A stretch of DNA of 64,000 bases from Prochlorococcus sp. RS04 (GCF_001989455.1 NZ_CP018346.1:372001-436000), one strand, 5' to 3'. Shown: positions 37,374 to 47,412, counted from the first letter of the stretch. Made by a program: numbers and translations. Notes: generated from the sequence alone by a model not told the origin.

Positions 37374-38132
37374 ATGAGAGGGACAGGTCAAAGGGAAAAA
37401 AAATTATCAGCTTCGATGACTTTTAGTGATCATTTAGAGGAGCTTCGTCAAAGGATCTTAAATTCAATTTATTCAATACTTATTTCAATATTCTTTAGTT
37501 TTCTCATCATAAAGCCATTAATATCTTTTTTAGAAATTCCAGCTGGTGATATTCATCTACTACAACTTGCTCCAGGAGAGTTTTTATTTGTCTCTATTAA
37601 AGTTGCAGGTTACAGCGGATTGATAGTTTCTATGCCCTATATTTTTTATCAAATAATATTATTCATTTCTCCTGGTTTAACAAAACAAGAAAAAAGCCTT
37701 ATCTTGCCTGCAGTTTTTGGTTCAGGTCTTCTATTTTTTTTAGGATTAATTTTTTCATGGTGGATATTAGTCCCTGCAGCAATAAATTTCTTCATTAGTT
37801 TCGGTGCTGATATTGTTGAACCAACTTGGTCTATAGAAAGATATTTTGATTTTGTTCTCTTATTAATGTCCAGCACTGCAATAGCTTTTCAATTACCAGT
37901 ATTACAATTTATTCTTGGTTCTCTTGGAATAATCACAACAGAAAAAATGATTTCAAATTGGAAGATAGTTGTAATTTCCTCTGCAATATTATCTGCAGTG
38001 ATTACCCCTTCAACTGACCCATTGACTATGTCATTGCTATCTATATCGATTGTGTTTTTATTTTTTGTGGGTACTGGATTAACTTACTTATCAGAAAATC
38101 TTAAGTCAAAAACTCTTTCATCTTCTCATTAA
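37374..38132 (+). CDS. tatC: Sec-independent translocase subunit TatC
   Basis: TatC is the twin-arginine signal receptor of the Tat translocase. The 252-residue protein has about six helices. The N-terminal cytosolic SDHLEELRQRILNSI segment near residue 18 carries the conserved Glu-Glu-Leu-Arg region, and the first periplasmic loop has a typical Pro-rich spacing. A Tat-type client, the Rieske protein, is encoded 410 bases downstream. The 3' end overlaps the opposite-strand DUF3067 gene by 32 bases. Alternative downstream starts (MTFSDHLEEL) are possible. Confidence 0.95.
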   Translation: MRGTGQREKKLSASMTFSDHLEELRQRILNSIYSILISIFFSFLIIKPLISFLEIPAGDIHLLQLAPGEFLFVSIKVAGYSGLIVSMPYIFYQIILFISPGLTKQEKSLILPAVFGSGLLFFLGLIFSWWILVPAAINFFISFGADIVEPTWSIERYFDFVLLLMSSTAIAFQLPVLQFILGSLGIITTEKMISNWKIVVISSAILSAVITPSTDPLTMSLLSISIVFLFFVGTGLTYLSENLKSKTLSSSH

Positions 38133-38418
38133 GATCTAATTGCAAGCTGACAGCTCTACCTAACCTTGGCTTAGCATTGACTTTCTTTAGCCATTCCCTT
38201 ACTTCTTCTGAATATCCACATCTATTTAAAATCTCGATTTTATCAGCTATCGATTTTTTATATTCATCTTCACTTAAAGGGAATGATTCCTGTCCAAGAA
38301 ATCCCCACATCATTTGAAAATACACGAACTTTCCTCTTCTAAAGAGTCTAAAATCATATTTTTTTCCCCAGCGATGAATCAAATAATGTATAACTTCATC
38401 TACTAGCAATGGGTTCAT
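38101..38418 (-). CDS. DUF3067 protein
   Basis: A 105-residue protein recognised as DUF3067, found in cyanobacteria and plastids. The family segments HRWGKKYDFRLFRRGKFVYFQ, in outline, then MMWGFLGQESFPL and CGYSEEVREWL, are present. Structure and function are unknown. Its first coded residues are divergent from petC with 123 bases between starts, and its 3' end is convergent with tatC, overlapping 32 bases. The antisense overlap is unusual for genes so short. Confidence 0.85.
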   Translation of the reverse strand: MNPLLVDEVIHYLIHRWGKKYDFRLFRRGKFVYFQMMWGFLGQESFPLSEDEYKKSIADKIEILNRCGYSEEVREWLKKVNAKPRLGRAVSLQLDLNEKMKEFLT

Positions 38419-38541
38419 TTAAATCAATTAATTAAGACTTTCTAAACTTTTACTTTAAATTATTAAAAGTCCTATCTATTTGCAACAGAAATTGAGCAAT
38501 TTGCTCCATAATAACTAATAAATAACAGAACCAAGTAGCGA

Positions 38542-39078
38542 ATGACTCAATTAAGTTCCAATGATGTCCCTTCTATGGGTCGAAGGCAATTTATGAATCT
38601 TCTTACATTTGGTACTGCAACTGGTGTAGCTTTAGGAGCCCTTTACCCTGTAGCGAATTATTTCATGCCTTTAAGAGCAGGCGGTGGTGGAGGTGGAACT
38701 TCTGCCAAAGATGAATTAGGGAATCCAATAACTAAGACGGGTTGGTTAGCTACCCATCAAGCAGGAGATAGAAGTCTAGTTCAGGGTCTAAAGGGAGATC
38801 CAACTTATCTAATAGTTAATGAGGGTGGGGAAATAGGAGAATTTGGTTTAAATGCAATTTGTACTCATTTAGGTTGTGTTGTCCCATGGGATAGTGGTGC
38901 TAACAAATTCATATGTCCTTGTCATGGCAGTCAGTACGATACGAACGGGAAGGTTGTAAGAGGTCCTGCGCCTTTATCTTTAGCTCTAGCTCATGTCGAT
39001 ATTGAAGATGATGCTGTACTCGTCAAACAATGGTCAGAAACTGACTTTAGAACTAATGAAAATCCATGGTGGGCATAA
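38542..39078 (+). CDS. petC: Cytochrome b6f Rieske iron-sulfur protein
   Basis: PetC carries electrons from plastoquinol to cytochrome f. The 178-residue protein begins with a Tat-like GRRQFMN motif at about residues 13-19, then a single anchor helix to residue 45 and a Gly-rich hinge (GGGGGG). Cluster ligands are Cys107 and His109 (CTHLGC) and Cys125 and His128 (CPCHGS), with Cys112-Cys127 forming the disulfide. petA begins four bases after its stop, the usual petC-petA operon. Located near tatC. Confidence 0.98.
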   Translation: MTQLSSNDVPSMGRRQFMNLLTFGTATGVALGALYPVANYFMPLRAGGGGGGTSAKDELGNPITKTGWLATHQAGDRSLVQGLKGDPTYLIVNEGGEIGEFGLNAICTHLGCVVPWDSGANKFICPCHGSQYDTNGKVVRGPAPLSLALAHVDIEDDAVLVKQWSETDFRTNENPWWA

Positions 39079-39082
39079 AAAA

Positions 39083-40036
39083 ATGAAAGGTCTTAAAAAT
39101 CAAATCATGAAAAAAACAAGTTTACTTATCTGTACTCTGCTTTTCATTTCAAGCATTGTATTTTATCCAAAAATCAGTTTTGCTTATCCATTTTGGGCTC
39201 AGCAAAACTACGAATCCCCAAGAGAAGCCACAGGTAAGATAGTCTGTGCAAATTGTCATCTAGCTCAGATGCCTACAATTGCAGAGGTTCCACAATCTGT
39301 TGGAGCAGACAGTGTTTTCAAAGCTGTAGTCAAAATACCCTACAAAAATGATTTAAAAGAGATAGGGGCTGATGGTTCTGAAGTCCCATTACAAGTCGGT
39401 GCTGTTGTAATGCTGCCTGATGGCTTTAAACTTGCTCCACAAGAAAGATGGACCGAAGAAATAAAAGAGGAGACAGAAGGGGTTTATTTCACTAACTACA
39501 GTGAAGAGAAAGATAATATTATTATTGTCGGACCTTTACCTGGCGATACCAATAAAGAAATCGTTTTCCCTGTACTTTCCCCTGACCCATCCACTAATAA
39601 AGAATATCACTATGGGAAATACTCATTACATATTGGTGGCAATAGAGGTAGAGGTCAGGTATATCCGACTGGAGACAAGAGCAATAATGTAGTATTCACT
39701 TCTTCCACCGCAGGAACTATAAATTCAATAGCAACAATTGAAGATGGTAGCTATCAAGTCAATATAGAAAACGATAATGGTGAAATAACTACTGAAGCAG
39801 TGCCTGTTGGTCCTCAACTTATAGTAAAAGCGCAAGACAAAATTAATGTAGGTGACCCTCTTACTAACGATCCCAACGTTGGTGGCTTTGGGCAATTAGA
39901 TGCTGAGGTTGTACTTCAGAGCCCTTATAGAGTTATTGGATTGATTGCATTCTTCATTGGTGTAGGCTTAACACAAATTCTTTTAGTGTTAAAGAAAAAA
40001 CAAGTAGAAAAAGTGCAAGCAGCAGAGGGTATCTAA
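39083..40036 (+). CDS. petA: Cytochrome f
   Basis: PetA is the c-type cytochrome of the b6f complex. Starting at 39083 it has 317 residues: a signal peptide with cleavage after Ala34, so Tyr35 becomes the heme axial ligand, then CANCH at 55-59 for covalent heme, a large beta-rich lumenal domain and a C-terminal helix ([20 protein letters not shown]) with a basic tail. A frame extends farther upstream but overlaps petC, so 39083 is preferred; 39107 is an alternative. lgt follows after ten bases. Confidence 0.98.
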   Translation: MKGLKNQIMKKTSLLICTLLFISSIVFYPKISFAYPFWAQQNYESPREATGKIVCANCHLAQMPTIAEVPQSVGADSVFKAVVKIPYKNDLKEIGADGSEVPLQVGAVVMLPDGFKLAPQERWTEEIKEETEGVYFTNYSEEKDNIIIVGPLPGDTNKEIVFPVLSPDPSTNKEYHYGKYSLHIGGNRGRGQVYPTGDKSNNVVFTSSTAGTINSIATIEDGSYQVNIENDNGEITTEAVPVGPQLIVKAQDKINVGDPLTNDPNVGGFGQLDAEVVLQSPYRVIGLIAFFIGVGLTQILLVLKKKQVEKVQAAEGI

Positions 40037-40046
40037 CTTTCTCTAA

Positions 40047-40940
40047 ATGCTTATACTTCAAGCTTTTATACAATCTCCAGGAGAAACTTTTTTAAATTTA
40101 GGATTTATAACTATTAGATGGTACGGACTTCTTATTTCGTTTTCAGTTTTAATAGGCCTATTTGTCTCTAAAAAACTTGCAAAGGCAAGAAATATTAACC
40201 CAGAGTACATTAGTGAAATACTTCCATCATTAATAATCTCTTCAATAATTGGCGCTAGAGCTTATTACGTAATTTTTGAGTGGAGACAATATAGCGGAGA
40301 GAACTTTTTTACTTCTTTTGAACTATTCAACAACATCATTCAAATACCTTCTTTTCTTGCAGTTTGGGAAGGAGGCATAGCAATCCATGGAGGTTTAATT
40401 GGAGGATTAATATCTATTATCTATTTCTGTAAGTCGAAACAAATTAATTTAAAAACCTTTATAGATATCTTAATACCCTCGATTATTCTTGGACAATCAA
40501 TAGGAAGGTGGGGAAATTTTTTCAATAATGAAGCCTTTGGAGTTCCTACAAATTTGCCTTGGAAATTATTTATACCTATCCAAAATAGGCCTTTAGAATT
40601 TATTAATTATGATTTTTTTCATCCTACATTTCTCTATGAGTCATTGTGGAATCTTTTGATTTTCATCGTCCTTCTTTTTACCTTTAATAAACAAAATAAA
40701 ACAGATTTTTTCAGGCCTGGCTTTATTAGCTGTCTTTATTTAATAAGTTATAGCTTTGGACGATTCTGGATTGAAGGTTTAAGAACTGACCCACTATGCA
40801 TTGGTGGACTTCCACCTTTCTGTGATGGCGGTATAAGAATGGCTCAATTTATAAGTATTTTTCTATTTTCTTCTGGATTAATTGGAATATTTTTTTTAAG
40901 ATTGAGAACATCTAGTGGGAAAAATAGAAAAAATGGATAA
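40047..40940 (+). CDS. lgt: Prolipoprotein diacylglyceryl transferase
   Basis: Lgt adds diacylglycerol from phosphatidylglycerol to the lipobox cysteine of prolipoproteins. The 297-residue protein has about seven helices. The conserved [11 protein letters not shown] near residue 25, [13 protein letters not shown] near residue 107 and the signature [13 protein letters not shown] near residue 151 are intact. Substrates for it may include the lipoproteins encoded elsewhere in this window. It overlaps cobM by eight bases, a coupled arrangement (ATGGATAA). Confidence 0.95.
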   Translation: MLILQAFIQSPGETFLNLGFITIRWYGLLISFSVLIGLFVSKKLAKARNINPEYISEILPSLIISSIIGARAYYVIFEWRQYSGENFFTSFELFNNIIQIPSFLAVWEGGIAIHGGLIGGLISIIYFCKSKQINLKTFIDILIPSIILGQSIGRWGNFFNNEAFGVPTNLPWKLFIPIQNRPLEFINYDFFHPTFLYESLWNLLIFIVLLFTFNKQNKTDFFRPGFISCLYLISYSFGRFWIEGLRTDPLCIGGLPPFCDGGIRMAQFISIFLFSSGLIGIFFLRLRTSSGKNRKNG

Positions 40941-41688
40941 CAAAATATCCTTTATTGGTGTTGGTCCAGGCGATCCAGAATTATTAACTTTAAAAGCATT
41001 AAAAAAGATAAAAATTGCAGATGTCATTATTTGGACTGATTCTCTAATTCCTGAAAAGATTTTAGATTCTGCAAAAGAAGGTTCTGAAAAAATAAAAACG
41101 AGTTCACTTAACTTAGAGCAAATCACCTCAATTATGATAGAAAAATTTCAGGCAGGTAAAACTGTTGTAAGGTTGCATGATGGAGACCCTTGCCTTTTTG
41201 GAGCAATTAGAGAGCAAATCGAAATTTTAAAAAATGAAAAAATTGAAATCGAGGTTGTTCCTGGAGTAAGTGCTTTTCAAGTTGCTGCAGCATATCATGA
41301 AGCTGAGTTAACCATCCCTGACATAACGCAAACAATAATTTTAACTAGAGCAGGAGGTCGAACAGGGATGCCAGAAAAAGAATCTCTGAAAGATCTTGCG
41401 AAACACAATTCCTCTATATGTCTATATCTAAGTGCTAGGCATGTGAAAAGGTCTCAAGAAACTTTACTAGAGTTTTACCCTCCAGAGACTAAAGTGATTG
41501 TTGGATTTAGAGTATCTTGGGATGATGGTTGGACATCATTAATAGAATTAAAAGATATGGAAAGATTTTCTATTGAGAAAAAACTAATTAGAACAACCAT
41601 TTACATAATTAGCCCAGCAATTAGTAATTCGCAAAAAAGATCTAATCTTTATAATCCTTCTTATAAGCATCTCTTTAGGAATAAATAA
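40933..41688 (+). CDS. cobM: Precorrin-4 C11-methyltransferase
   Basis: CobM transfers a methyl from SAM to C11 of precorrin-4 in cobalamin synthesis. The 251-residue protein has [14 protein letters not shown] near residue 5, [11 protein letters not shown] near residue 80 and [13 protein letters not shown] near residue 104, all typical. The ATG at 40933 overlaps the lgt stop in an eight-base coupled junction; a GTG six codons upstream (40915) is a poorer option. A companion corrin gene, cobK, is at 3 kb. No B12 riboswitch is seen. Confidence 0.93.
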   Translation: MDNKISFIGVGPGDPELLTLKALKKIKIADVIIWTDSLIPEKILDSAKEGSEKIKTSSLNLEQITSIMIEKFQAGKTVVRLHDGDPCLFGAIREQIEILKNEKIEIEVVPGVSAFQVAAAYHEAELTIPDITQTIILTRAGGRTGMPEKESLKDLAKHNSSICLYLSARHVKRSQETLLEFYPPETKVIVGFRVSWDDGWTSLIELKDMERFSIEKKLIRTTIYIISPAISNSQKRSNLYNPSYKHLFRNK

Positions 41689-41743
41689 TCTTAAAGTTGA
41701 TAGAAAAATATTAATTACTATAATTAGTAAAAATTTATTTGCT

Positions 41744-42238
41744 TTGAAAGAAATAAAATCTGTTTCGGAAATCAACAATAAAGGAGGAGATCCCTCTTTA
41801 AAAAGAATTGGAAATTTCATTAAAGAGGCTAGGTTAAGTAAAAATCAATCAATTGAAGAATTGGCTTCTGATTTAAAAATTGGAGCTCATCAACTAGAAG
41901 CTATAGAGGAAGGTAATGAAGAAAAACTACCTGAAAAAGTATTTATCAAAGCAATGATTAGAAGGATTTCACAGAAGCTAAAACTTGATACAGAATTTTT
42001 AATGGATGAATTCAAGACAGAGAGGAAAGAAGTGAAAATTGAAGAAATAGTTGAAGAAGTTTCCAAAAAAAACTATAAAACTAGGCAATCTAAGAATTTT
42101 AATCCACTAGGATTCCTAATATTTATTTTAATTTCAGGCTTTCTCGGACTAATCGCCTCTTCCTTAATTTTCAATTTATTTTCAGATTCTTCTCAGAATC
42201 AAACTCCAAAACAAGAACTTATTAAGAAAACTAAATAA
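41744..42238 (+). CDS. RodZ-like helix-turn-helix membrane protein
   Basis: A 164-residue protein with an N-terminal helix-turn-helix region (GNFIKEARLSKNQSIEELASDLK near residues 21-43), a linker, and one hydrophobic helix near residues 120-145. RodZ couples MreB to the cell envelope; the short form and lack of a periplasmic domain make the assignment to RodZ less certain than to an HTH_25-type family. The start is a TTG at 41744. Eight bases of its 3' end overlap the convergent ppx gene. Confidence 0.72.
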   Translation: MKEIKSVSEINNKGGDPSLKRIGNFIKEARLSKNQSIEELASDLKIGAHQLEAIEEGNEEKLPEKVFIKAMIRRISQKLKLDTEFLMDEFKTERKEVKIEEIVEEVSKKNYKTRQSKNFNPLGFLIFILISGFLGLIASSLIFNLFSDSSQNQTPKQELIKKTK

Positions 42239-43826
42239 CTTTTAATTCCAAATTCTTTAGTTCTTTTATTACATTGCGGCATAATCCTAAGTTCCATTTT
42301 TCAAGAAGAAGATCATGTTTTCTATCTAAAGGTAAAAGTTGAAATGTAAGATTATTTTCCTGCAATTTTATTTGAACTGAGGAGATCACCTTGTCAGGTC
42401 TTTGATCAAGAGCAGCTGCTAGTCTCAGGATTAATGACATTTCTAGAACTAATGTTTTATCTTCTTTGGATATTAAATTTTGCCAAGACTCATGTCTTTT
42501 CTTGGGTAGAGTCTTTCTATGGTATCTAGCAATTGAAGCAATAATATTTGTTTCTGCTTCAGAATATCCCAACAACTCACAATTTTTTATTAAGTACCAA
42601 GAGTGTTTGTGATATGAATCAACATTCACATATTTCCCACAATTATAAAGATTAGAGGCTGCCCAAAGAAGTTCTTTAGCTTTAGGGTCATTACCGCTAT
42701 GAAAGATATTTTTAGTCTGATCATAGATTTGAAAGGCAATATCAATAACTTTCTCAGCTCTTGTATTATCTACTCCAAACTTTCTGGCCTGATGAATTAT
42801 GGTTGTTTTTCTAATATTGCCTTGAATATTTAACTCATTTTTAATTATCCCTTTACGTAGCATCCAATCCACAACCAAACCCTCTCGAAGCGCCCTCTCA
42901 CTTATTATTAATTCATCAAAGTTCAACATCTCCATTGCGGTGTTTAATATCAATGCTCCTGGAATAATTATTTCTGCTCTTCTCTCACTTAATGAAGGTA
43001 TTTTCTTGATTTCCGAAACTGGCAATTTAATTAGTTTTTCCAATACATTTTGTAAATTTTCCCTTTTAAATTTATAACCATGCAACTTTTGTTTAGATTC
43101 TCCCAAATCATCTGCAATCAAATTTCCTAATGAGGTTGCAGTGCCACTGGTTGCAATCATAGATAAATGCTTATCTCCCTTAGATCTACTCTTTATTTTT
43201 CGAACAGATGGTTCTAAAGATCCTTTAATAAAAGTTGTTAAAAAACTCGATCTTTCTGAAGTTATAGAGCCTTTATTTAAAAAATCATTTTTAAGTCTTA
43301 CCGCACCAATTCTCGAAGTGGTAAGAGCTATAGCATCTTTTTTATCTGCAAGTATTAATTCTGTAGATCCTCCTCCAATATCTATGATTACAAAAGACTG
43401 ATCTTCAAAAGACATACCAGAAAGAACACCAAGGTAAATTAATCTGGCTTCCTCAGATCCACTTATCATTTCTATTTGAATATCAGTTTCATCAAGAACT
43501 CTTCTAATAAAATCTTGACCGTTTGGAGCTTCCCTAACTGCACTTGTTGCTGCTGTTACTATTTGTTTTACTCCATTACTTTTACAATATTCCTTAAATC
43601 GCTTAAGAGTAACTAATGCCCTTTGGATTGATTCTTCAGTAAGATTACCCTCCTCATCTCTTTCTCCAAGACGAGTGGTTGATTTATCCGTAAATTTTAT
43701 TGAAAATGATTTTAATTCTAGATTAATTTCTGCTACCAAGAGATGTGTAGAGTTAGTTCCAATATCAATAGAAGCTACTAAAATTTGCTTTTCTTGAAAA
43801 TATCTTAAATCTTGTTTCAGTATCAT
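42231..43826 (-). CDS. ppx: Exopolyphosphatase (Ppx/GppA family)
   Basis: A 531-residue enzyme that degrades polyphosphate or removes the 5'-phosphate of pppGpp. The N-terminal ASKHA-fold domain has VASIDIGTNSTHLLVAEI near residue 15, DIGGGSTELI near residue 149 and TSGTATSLGN near residue 234, all intact. The C-terminal half is HD-like (RYHRKTLPKKRHE near residue 443). Family members act in phosphate storage or stringent response, which of these here is not known. It is convergent with the RodZ-like gene and divergent from the UbiA gene. Confidence 0.94.
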   Translation of the reverse strand: MILKQDLRYFQEKQILVASIDIGTNSTHLLVAEINLELKSFSIKFTDKSTTRLGERDEEGNLTEESIQRALVTLKRFKEYCKSNGVKQIVTAATSAVREAPNGQDFIRRVLDETDIQIEMISGSEEARLIYLGVLSGMSFEDQSFVIIDIGGGSTELILADKKDAIALTTSRIGAVRLKNDFLNKGSITSERSSFLTTFIKGSLEPSVRKIKSRSKGDKHLSMIATSGTATSLGNLIADDLGESKQKLHGYKFKRENLQNVLEKLIKLPVSEIKKIPSLSERRAEIIIPGALILNTAMEMLNFDELIISERALREGLVVDWMLRKGIIKNELNIQGNIRKTTIIHQARKFGVDNTRAEKVIDIAFQIYDQTKNIFHSGNDPKAKELLWAASNLYNCGKYVNVDSYHKHSWYLIKNCELLGYSEAETNIIASIARYHRKTLPKKRHESWQNLISKEDKTLVLEMSLILRLAAALDQRPDKVISSVQIKLQENNLTFQLLPLDRKHDLLLEKWNLGLCRNVIKELKNLELKVI

Positions 43827-43930
43827 TTCTCTTTATAAGACGAAGATATCTTTAATCCATTAATAAATATACCCAACATTGATTATTAAATAATAGAAAT
43901 CATTTAATCCTAGTAAGATTATTTAAAGTT

Positions 43931-44839
43931 ATGAAATATACAATAGGTAATATGCAAAATAAAAATCGACAAATTAAATTAAGTACTTTTTTTGAATTAT
44001 TAAGGTGGAATAAGCCGACTGGAAGAATGATCTTACTTATTCCTGCTGGATGGAGTTTATATTTAACCCCAGATGCTAATCCAACATTTTTAATGTTGCT
44101 CAGAATAATACTGGGAGGACTACTAGTAAGTGGATTAGGCTGCGTGGTAAATGATATTTGGGACAAAAAAATTGACCAAAGAGTTGTTAGGACAAAAAAT
44201 AGACCTTTAGCTGCAAATAAAATCGGTCTTAAAACAGCTTATTCAATTCTTTTGTTTTTAATTTTATGTAGCTTCTTTCTAACTTTGTCATTACCTCAGC
44301 CTGGAAGAAACCTTTCAATTTCACTTGCTTTTTTAGCTTTACCTATCATTTTAATTTATCCTTCTGCCAAAAGATGGTTTAAATATCCTCAATTAATCTT
44401 ATCCATATGCTGGGGTTTTGCTGTCTTAATTCCCTGGGCCGCAAATGAAGGCAATTTAAACAGTATTGTTTTATTATTTTGCTGGCTAGCTACCATTTTT
44501 TGGACTTTTGGCTTTGACACGATTTATGCTTTAGCAGATAAAAAATATGATATCAAAATTGGAATTAATAGTTCCGCTGTTAACCTCCAGAACAATACAA
44601 GAATAACCATTCAAATTTGTTATTTTTTAACTTCTTTTTTTCTCGCAATATGCGGATTTATTAATCAAATGGATTTTATTTTTTGGCCAATTTGGCTTGC
44701 AACGTCAATCTTAATGCAGAGAGATATACTAAAAGTATTTCCTGAGGAAAAGCAATCAATAAAAAATATTGGCAATCACTTCAAAAATCAATCAATTTAT
44801 GGAGGCGTCATTTTATTAGGAATTTTTATTGCCTCATAA
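43931..44839 (+). CDS. UbiA-family prenyltransferase
   Basis: A 302-residue membrane protein with about eight helices. The NDIWDKKIDQRVVRTKNRPLA motif near residue 75 (Asp-rich, metal-diphosphate-binding) and a second acidic motif FDTIYALADKKYD near residue 198 mark it as a UbiA enzyme. It is likely a 4-hydroxybenzoate-type enzyme in quinone synthesis; in cyanobacteria this makes plastoquinone precursors. The substrate is inferred. A gene ten bases downstream encodes an LD-carboxypeptidase. Confidence 0.9.
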   Translation: MKYTIGNMQNKNRQIKLSTFFELLRWNKPTGRMILLIPAGWSLYLTPDANPTFLMLLRIILGGLLVSGLGCVVNDIWDKKIDQRVVRTKNRPLAANKIGLKTAYSILLFLILCSFFLTLSLPQPGRNLSISLAFLALPIILIYPSAKRWFKYPQLILSICWGFAVLIPWAANEGNLNSIVLLFCWLATIFWTFGFDTIYALADKKYDIKIGINSSAVNLQNNTRITIQICYFLTSFFLAICGFINQMDFIFWPIWLATSILMQRDILKVFPEEKQSIKNIGNHFKNQSIYGGVILLGIFIAS

Positions 44840-44848
44840 ATTCTAAAT

Positions 44849-45718
44849 ATGGTTTTTAGATTAAAAAAAGGGGATTTAATAGATATTTTAGCTCCAGGCT
44901 CTTTTATTGATGAAGACGAAAATTTTCAAAAAGGCATAGAAATCTTAAAAAACTGGGGTTTGGAAATTAATGAAAATAATTCTCTATCAAAAAAATTTGG
45001 TTATTTTGCAGGTGATGATCTAACTAGATTTGAAGAACTTGAAAAAGCACAAAATAGTAAGCTAATCATTTTTGCAAAAGGAGGCTGGGGTTCAGCAAGA
45101 CTTTTAGAAAAAGAACCTTCTTGGCAGCATGGTTTAATGCTTGGATTCTCAGATACATGTTCTTTATTACTATCTAAATATTCTCAAGGATTTATAGGTT
45201 CTATCCATGGCCCCATGCTTACTAGCCTTTTCAAAGAACCAGAGTGGAGTCTTGAGAGATTAAGAAATTTACTTTTTGAGGGATATGTTGAGGACATAAT
45301 AGGAATCCCTTTAAGAGGTGGGGAAGCTAAAGGAGAGATAATAGTTTCTAACTTAACTATTGCTACTTTTTTAATTGGTACTAATCACTTTCCAGATTGC
45401 AAAGGGAAAATAATAATTTTTGAAGACATTAATGAAGATATTTATAAAATTGATCGCATGTTGACTTACCTTAGGATGACTAAAACAATTTCTGAAATTG
45501 CGGGTATTGGATTCGGAAGTTTTTCTAATGATTCCTGCGACCTTGAATGGAAAGATTTACTAAAAAACTGCATTATTGAAAGACTTCAAGAGTTTGATTT
45601 TCCTATTCTTTTTGATCTCCCAATAGGCCACATATCAGGGAATGCATGCATCCCGTTAGGGTATGAAGCAACCTTAAATGGTGACAACGGCATTCTTAGT
45701 ATCGATAAACCTTTTTAA
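44849..45718 (+). CDS. LD-carboxypeptidase (S66 family)
   Basis: A 289-residue serine peptidase that trims tetrapeptide stems in peptidoglycan recycling. FAKGGWGSARLLE near residue 73 and GFSDTCSLLL near residue 98 (nucleophile Ser) are typical; Glu and His of the triad are expected in IIFEDINEDIYKID near residue 190 and at GHISGN near residue 258. The family includes MccF immunity proteins. A stop codon directly adjoining the ispD stop leaves no gap. Confidence 0.92.
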   Translation: MVFRLKKGDLIDILAPGSFIDEDENFQKGIEILKNWGLEINENNSLSKKFGYFAGDDLTRFEELEKAQNSKLIIFAKGGWGSARLLEKEPSWQHGLMLGFSDTCSLLLSKYSQGFIGSIHGPMLTSLFKEPEWSLERLRNLLFEGYVEDIIGIPLRGGEAKGEIIVSNLTIATFLIGTNHFPDCKGKIIIFEDINEDIYKIDRMLTYLRMTKTISEIAGIGFGSFSNDSCDLEWKDLLKNCIIERLQEFDFPILFDLPIGHISGNACIPLGYEATLNGDNGILSIDKPF

Positions 45719-46390
45719 CTAGGAGTTCTTCACAAAAAGTTTTGCTATTTTCAAATCTATAGGGGATGTAATTTTTATATTTGAATAAGTTCCTTCAATA
45801 ATCTTTACTTTCCAATTAAGCATTTCGAATAGAGAAGCATCATCTGTGACTTTCCAGTTTTTATCAATTGCCATCTTATGAGCTTTTTTTAATCTATCTA
45901 CTAAAAAGCCCTGAGGAGTTTGCGCTGCCCATAAATAATTTCTATCTGGTGTTTCTTTAATAAAACCTTCATTATCAACAATCTTAATAGTGTCTGTTAC
46001 CTTAGTAGCTAAAATTACAGCTTCATATTCATCTAATTGCTTAGCACATAGGTCTATCAATTCAGGATTAATTAGACATCTAGCCCCATCATGTATTAAA
46101 ACTTTTTCAGCATCTTTTGGTAACGCTTTTAAACCATTAAAAACTGATTGTTGTCTGGTGTCACCACCATTAATCCAATGAACTTTATGGGCAAAATCCT
46201 TAGCTGAATTTAGTAATAAGTATTTATCTTTCGTTTGCCCAATTATTCCAACCCAGTTTGTTGAGCTTGCAGAAAATACAGATTTAAGTGTCCAATAAAT
46301 CAAAGACTCTCCCTCTAAATCAATAAGTAATTTATTTTTTCCAGCTTTCATTCTGCTACCACTCCCTGCAGCTGGTATTAAAAAATGCAC
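45719..46390 (-). CDS. ispD: 2-C-methylerythritol 4-phosphate cytidylyltransferase
   Basis: IspD makes CDP-methylerythritol in the MEP isoprenoid pathway, feeding carotenoids, chlorophyll phytyl and quinones. The 223-residue protein has PAAGSGSRMKAGKNK near residue 6, IHDGARCLI near residue 98, and RNYLWAAQTPQGF near residue 148. Catalytic Arg and Lys residues in these segments are present. It is divergent from fabG. Confidence 0.96.
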   Translation of the reverse strand: MHFLIPAAGSGSRMKAGKNKLLIDLEGESLIYWTLKSVFSASSTNWVGIIGQTKDKYLLLNSAKDFAHKVHWINGGDTRQQSVFNGLKALPKDAEKVLIHDGARCLINPELIDLCAKQLDEYEAVILATKVTDTIKIVDNEGFIKETPDRNYLWAAQTPQGFLVDRLKKAHKMAIDKNWKVTDDASLFEMLNWKVKIIEGTYSNIKITSPIDLKIAKLFVKNS

Positions 46391-46482
46391 AATAAAAGGA
46401 CTTAATATTTTCTAGACAATTATAAATAAAAGCAATATCTTTACACAAATAGTACTACGATTGAAAATTATAAAATTTCATA

Positions 46483-47232
46483 ATGTCCAATACAGATTCA
46501 TTATCAGGCAAAGTTGCTTTAATCACTGGAGCTAGCAGAGGAATTGGTAAAGAAATTGCTTTAGAACTAAGCCGCCTAGGAGCAGAAGTTTTTATTAATT
46601 ACTCTTCTTCTGATGAAAAAGCTGAAGAAGTTGTAAATTCAATAAAAAATTCGGGAGGTAAAGCTCATAAATTAAAGTTTGATGTATCAAGAGAGGATTC
46701 TGTCAGTTCAGCTTTTGAAGAAATCATAAAAATTAATGGTTCCATTGATATTCTTATTAACAATGCTGGTATTACTAGAGATGGACTATTGATGAGAATG
46801 AAATCGGAACAATGGGATGATGTATTAAATACAAACTTAAAAGGGGTTTTTCTTTGTACAAAATATGCTTCAAAATTTATGATGAAAAAAAGAAGTGGTA
46901 GTATCGTAAATATTTCATCTGTTGTTGGAATAATTGGTAATCCCGGTCAAGCAAATTATTCTGCAGCTAAAGCTGGAGTTATTGGATTCACCAAAACTTG
47001 TGCTAAAGAATTTGCTTCAAGAGGTATAAACGTAAATGCAATAGCTCCAGGCTTTATAGAAACAGAAATGACTGAGAAACTTAATACTGAAGAGATACTT
47101 AAAGTTATCCCTTTAGGAAAATTAGGAAGTTGTACTCAAATTGCAAACTTAGTGTCATTCTTAGTTTCAAGTGATGCAGGAAGTTACATTACAGGGCAGA
47201 CAATCAGTATAGACGGGGGTATGAGTATTTAG
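46483..47232 (+). CDS. fabG: 3-oxoacyl-ACP reductase
   Basis: FabG reduces 3-oxoacyl-ACP with NADPH in fatty-acid elongation. The 249-residue SDR has TGASRGIGKEIA near residue 15, NNAGITRDGLLMRM near residue 93, and the catalytic Ser and YSAAKAG tetrad near residue 158. All catalytic residues are intact. It converges with a small minus-strand gene whose stop adjoins its own. Confidence 0.97.
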   Translation: MSNTDSLSGKVALITGASRGIGKEIALELSRLGAEVFINYSSSDEKAEEVVNSIKNSGGKAHKLKFDVSREDSVSSAFEEIIKINGSIDILINNAGITRDGLLMRMKSEQWDDVLNTNLKGVFLCTKYASKFMMKKRSGSIVNISSVVGIIGNPGQANYSAAKAGVIGFTKTCAKEFASRGINVNAIAPGFIETEMTEKLNTEEILKVIPLGKLGSCTQIANLVSFLVSSDAGSYITGQTISIDGGMSI

Positions 47233-47412
47233 TTATGTACTTTCATAAGGCTGACCTAATTCATCTCTCAACCTTCTAATTTTTTGTAAAAGTTTTAGTC
47301 TTCGACTTCTAGCAGTTAATGTTAAGAAAAATCTTAAAGGAAAGTATATTAGTGTCATAGCAATCGCGAGGATTGCGGTAAGAGTAAAAATAAGATTATT
47401 TGTTTCTTCCAT
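47233..47412 (-). CDS. Small single-helix membrane protein
   Basis: A 59-residue frame: short acidic N-terminus (MEETNN), a hydrophobic helix at about 7-32 that ends in RFFL, and a strongly basic helix at 35-50 (RSRRLKLLQKIRR) followed by GQPYEST. Its stop directly adjoins the fabG stop. The clean fit between fabG and groEL supports a real gene that standard finders may miss. Function is unknown; the topology suggests an inner-membrane anchor with a cytosolic nucleic-acid- or lipid-binding tail. Confidence 0.7.
   Translation of the reverse strand: MEETNNLIFTLTAILAIAMTLIYFPLRFFLTLTARSRRLKLLQKIRRLRDELGQPYEST

Noticed and set aside
38993-39082. Upstream extension of petA into petC
   Set aside because: The extension lies inside the Rieske gene and lacks a signal peptide; the start at 39083 gives the standard cytochrome f length.
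40800-41000. Cobalamin riboswitch for cobM
   Set aside because: cobM overlaps lgt, so there is no leader; no B12-box-like sequence is visible here or upstream of cobK.
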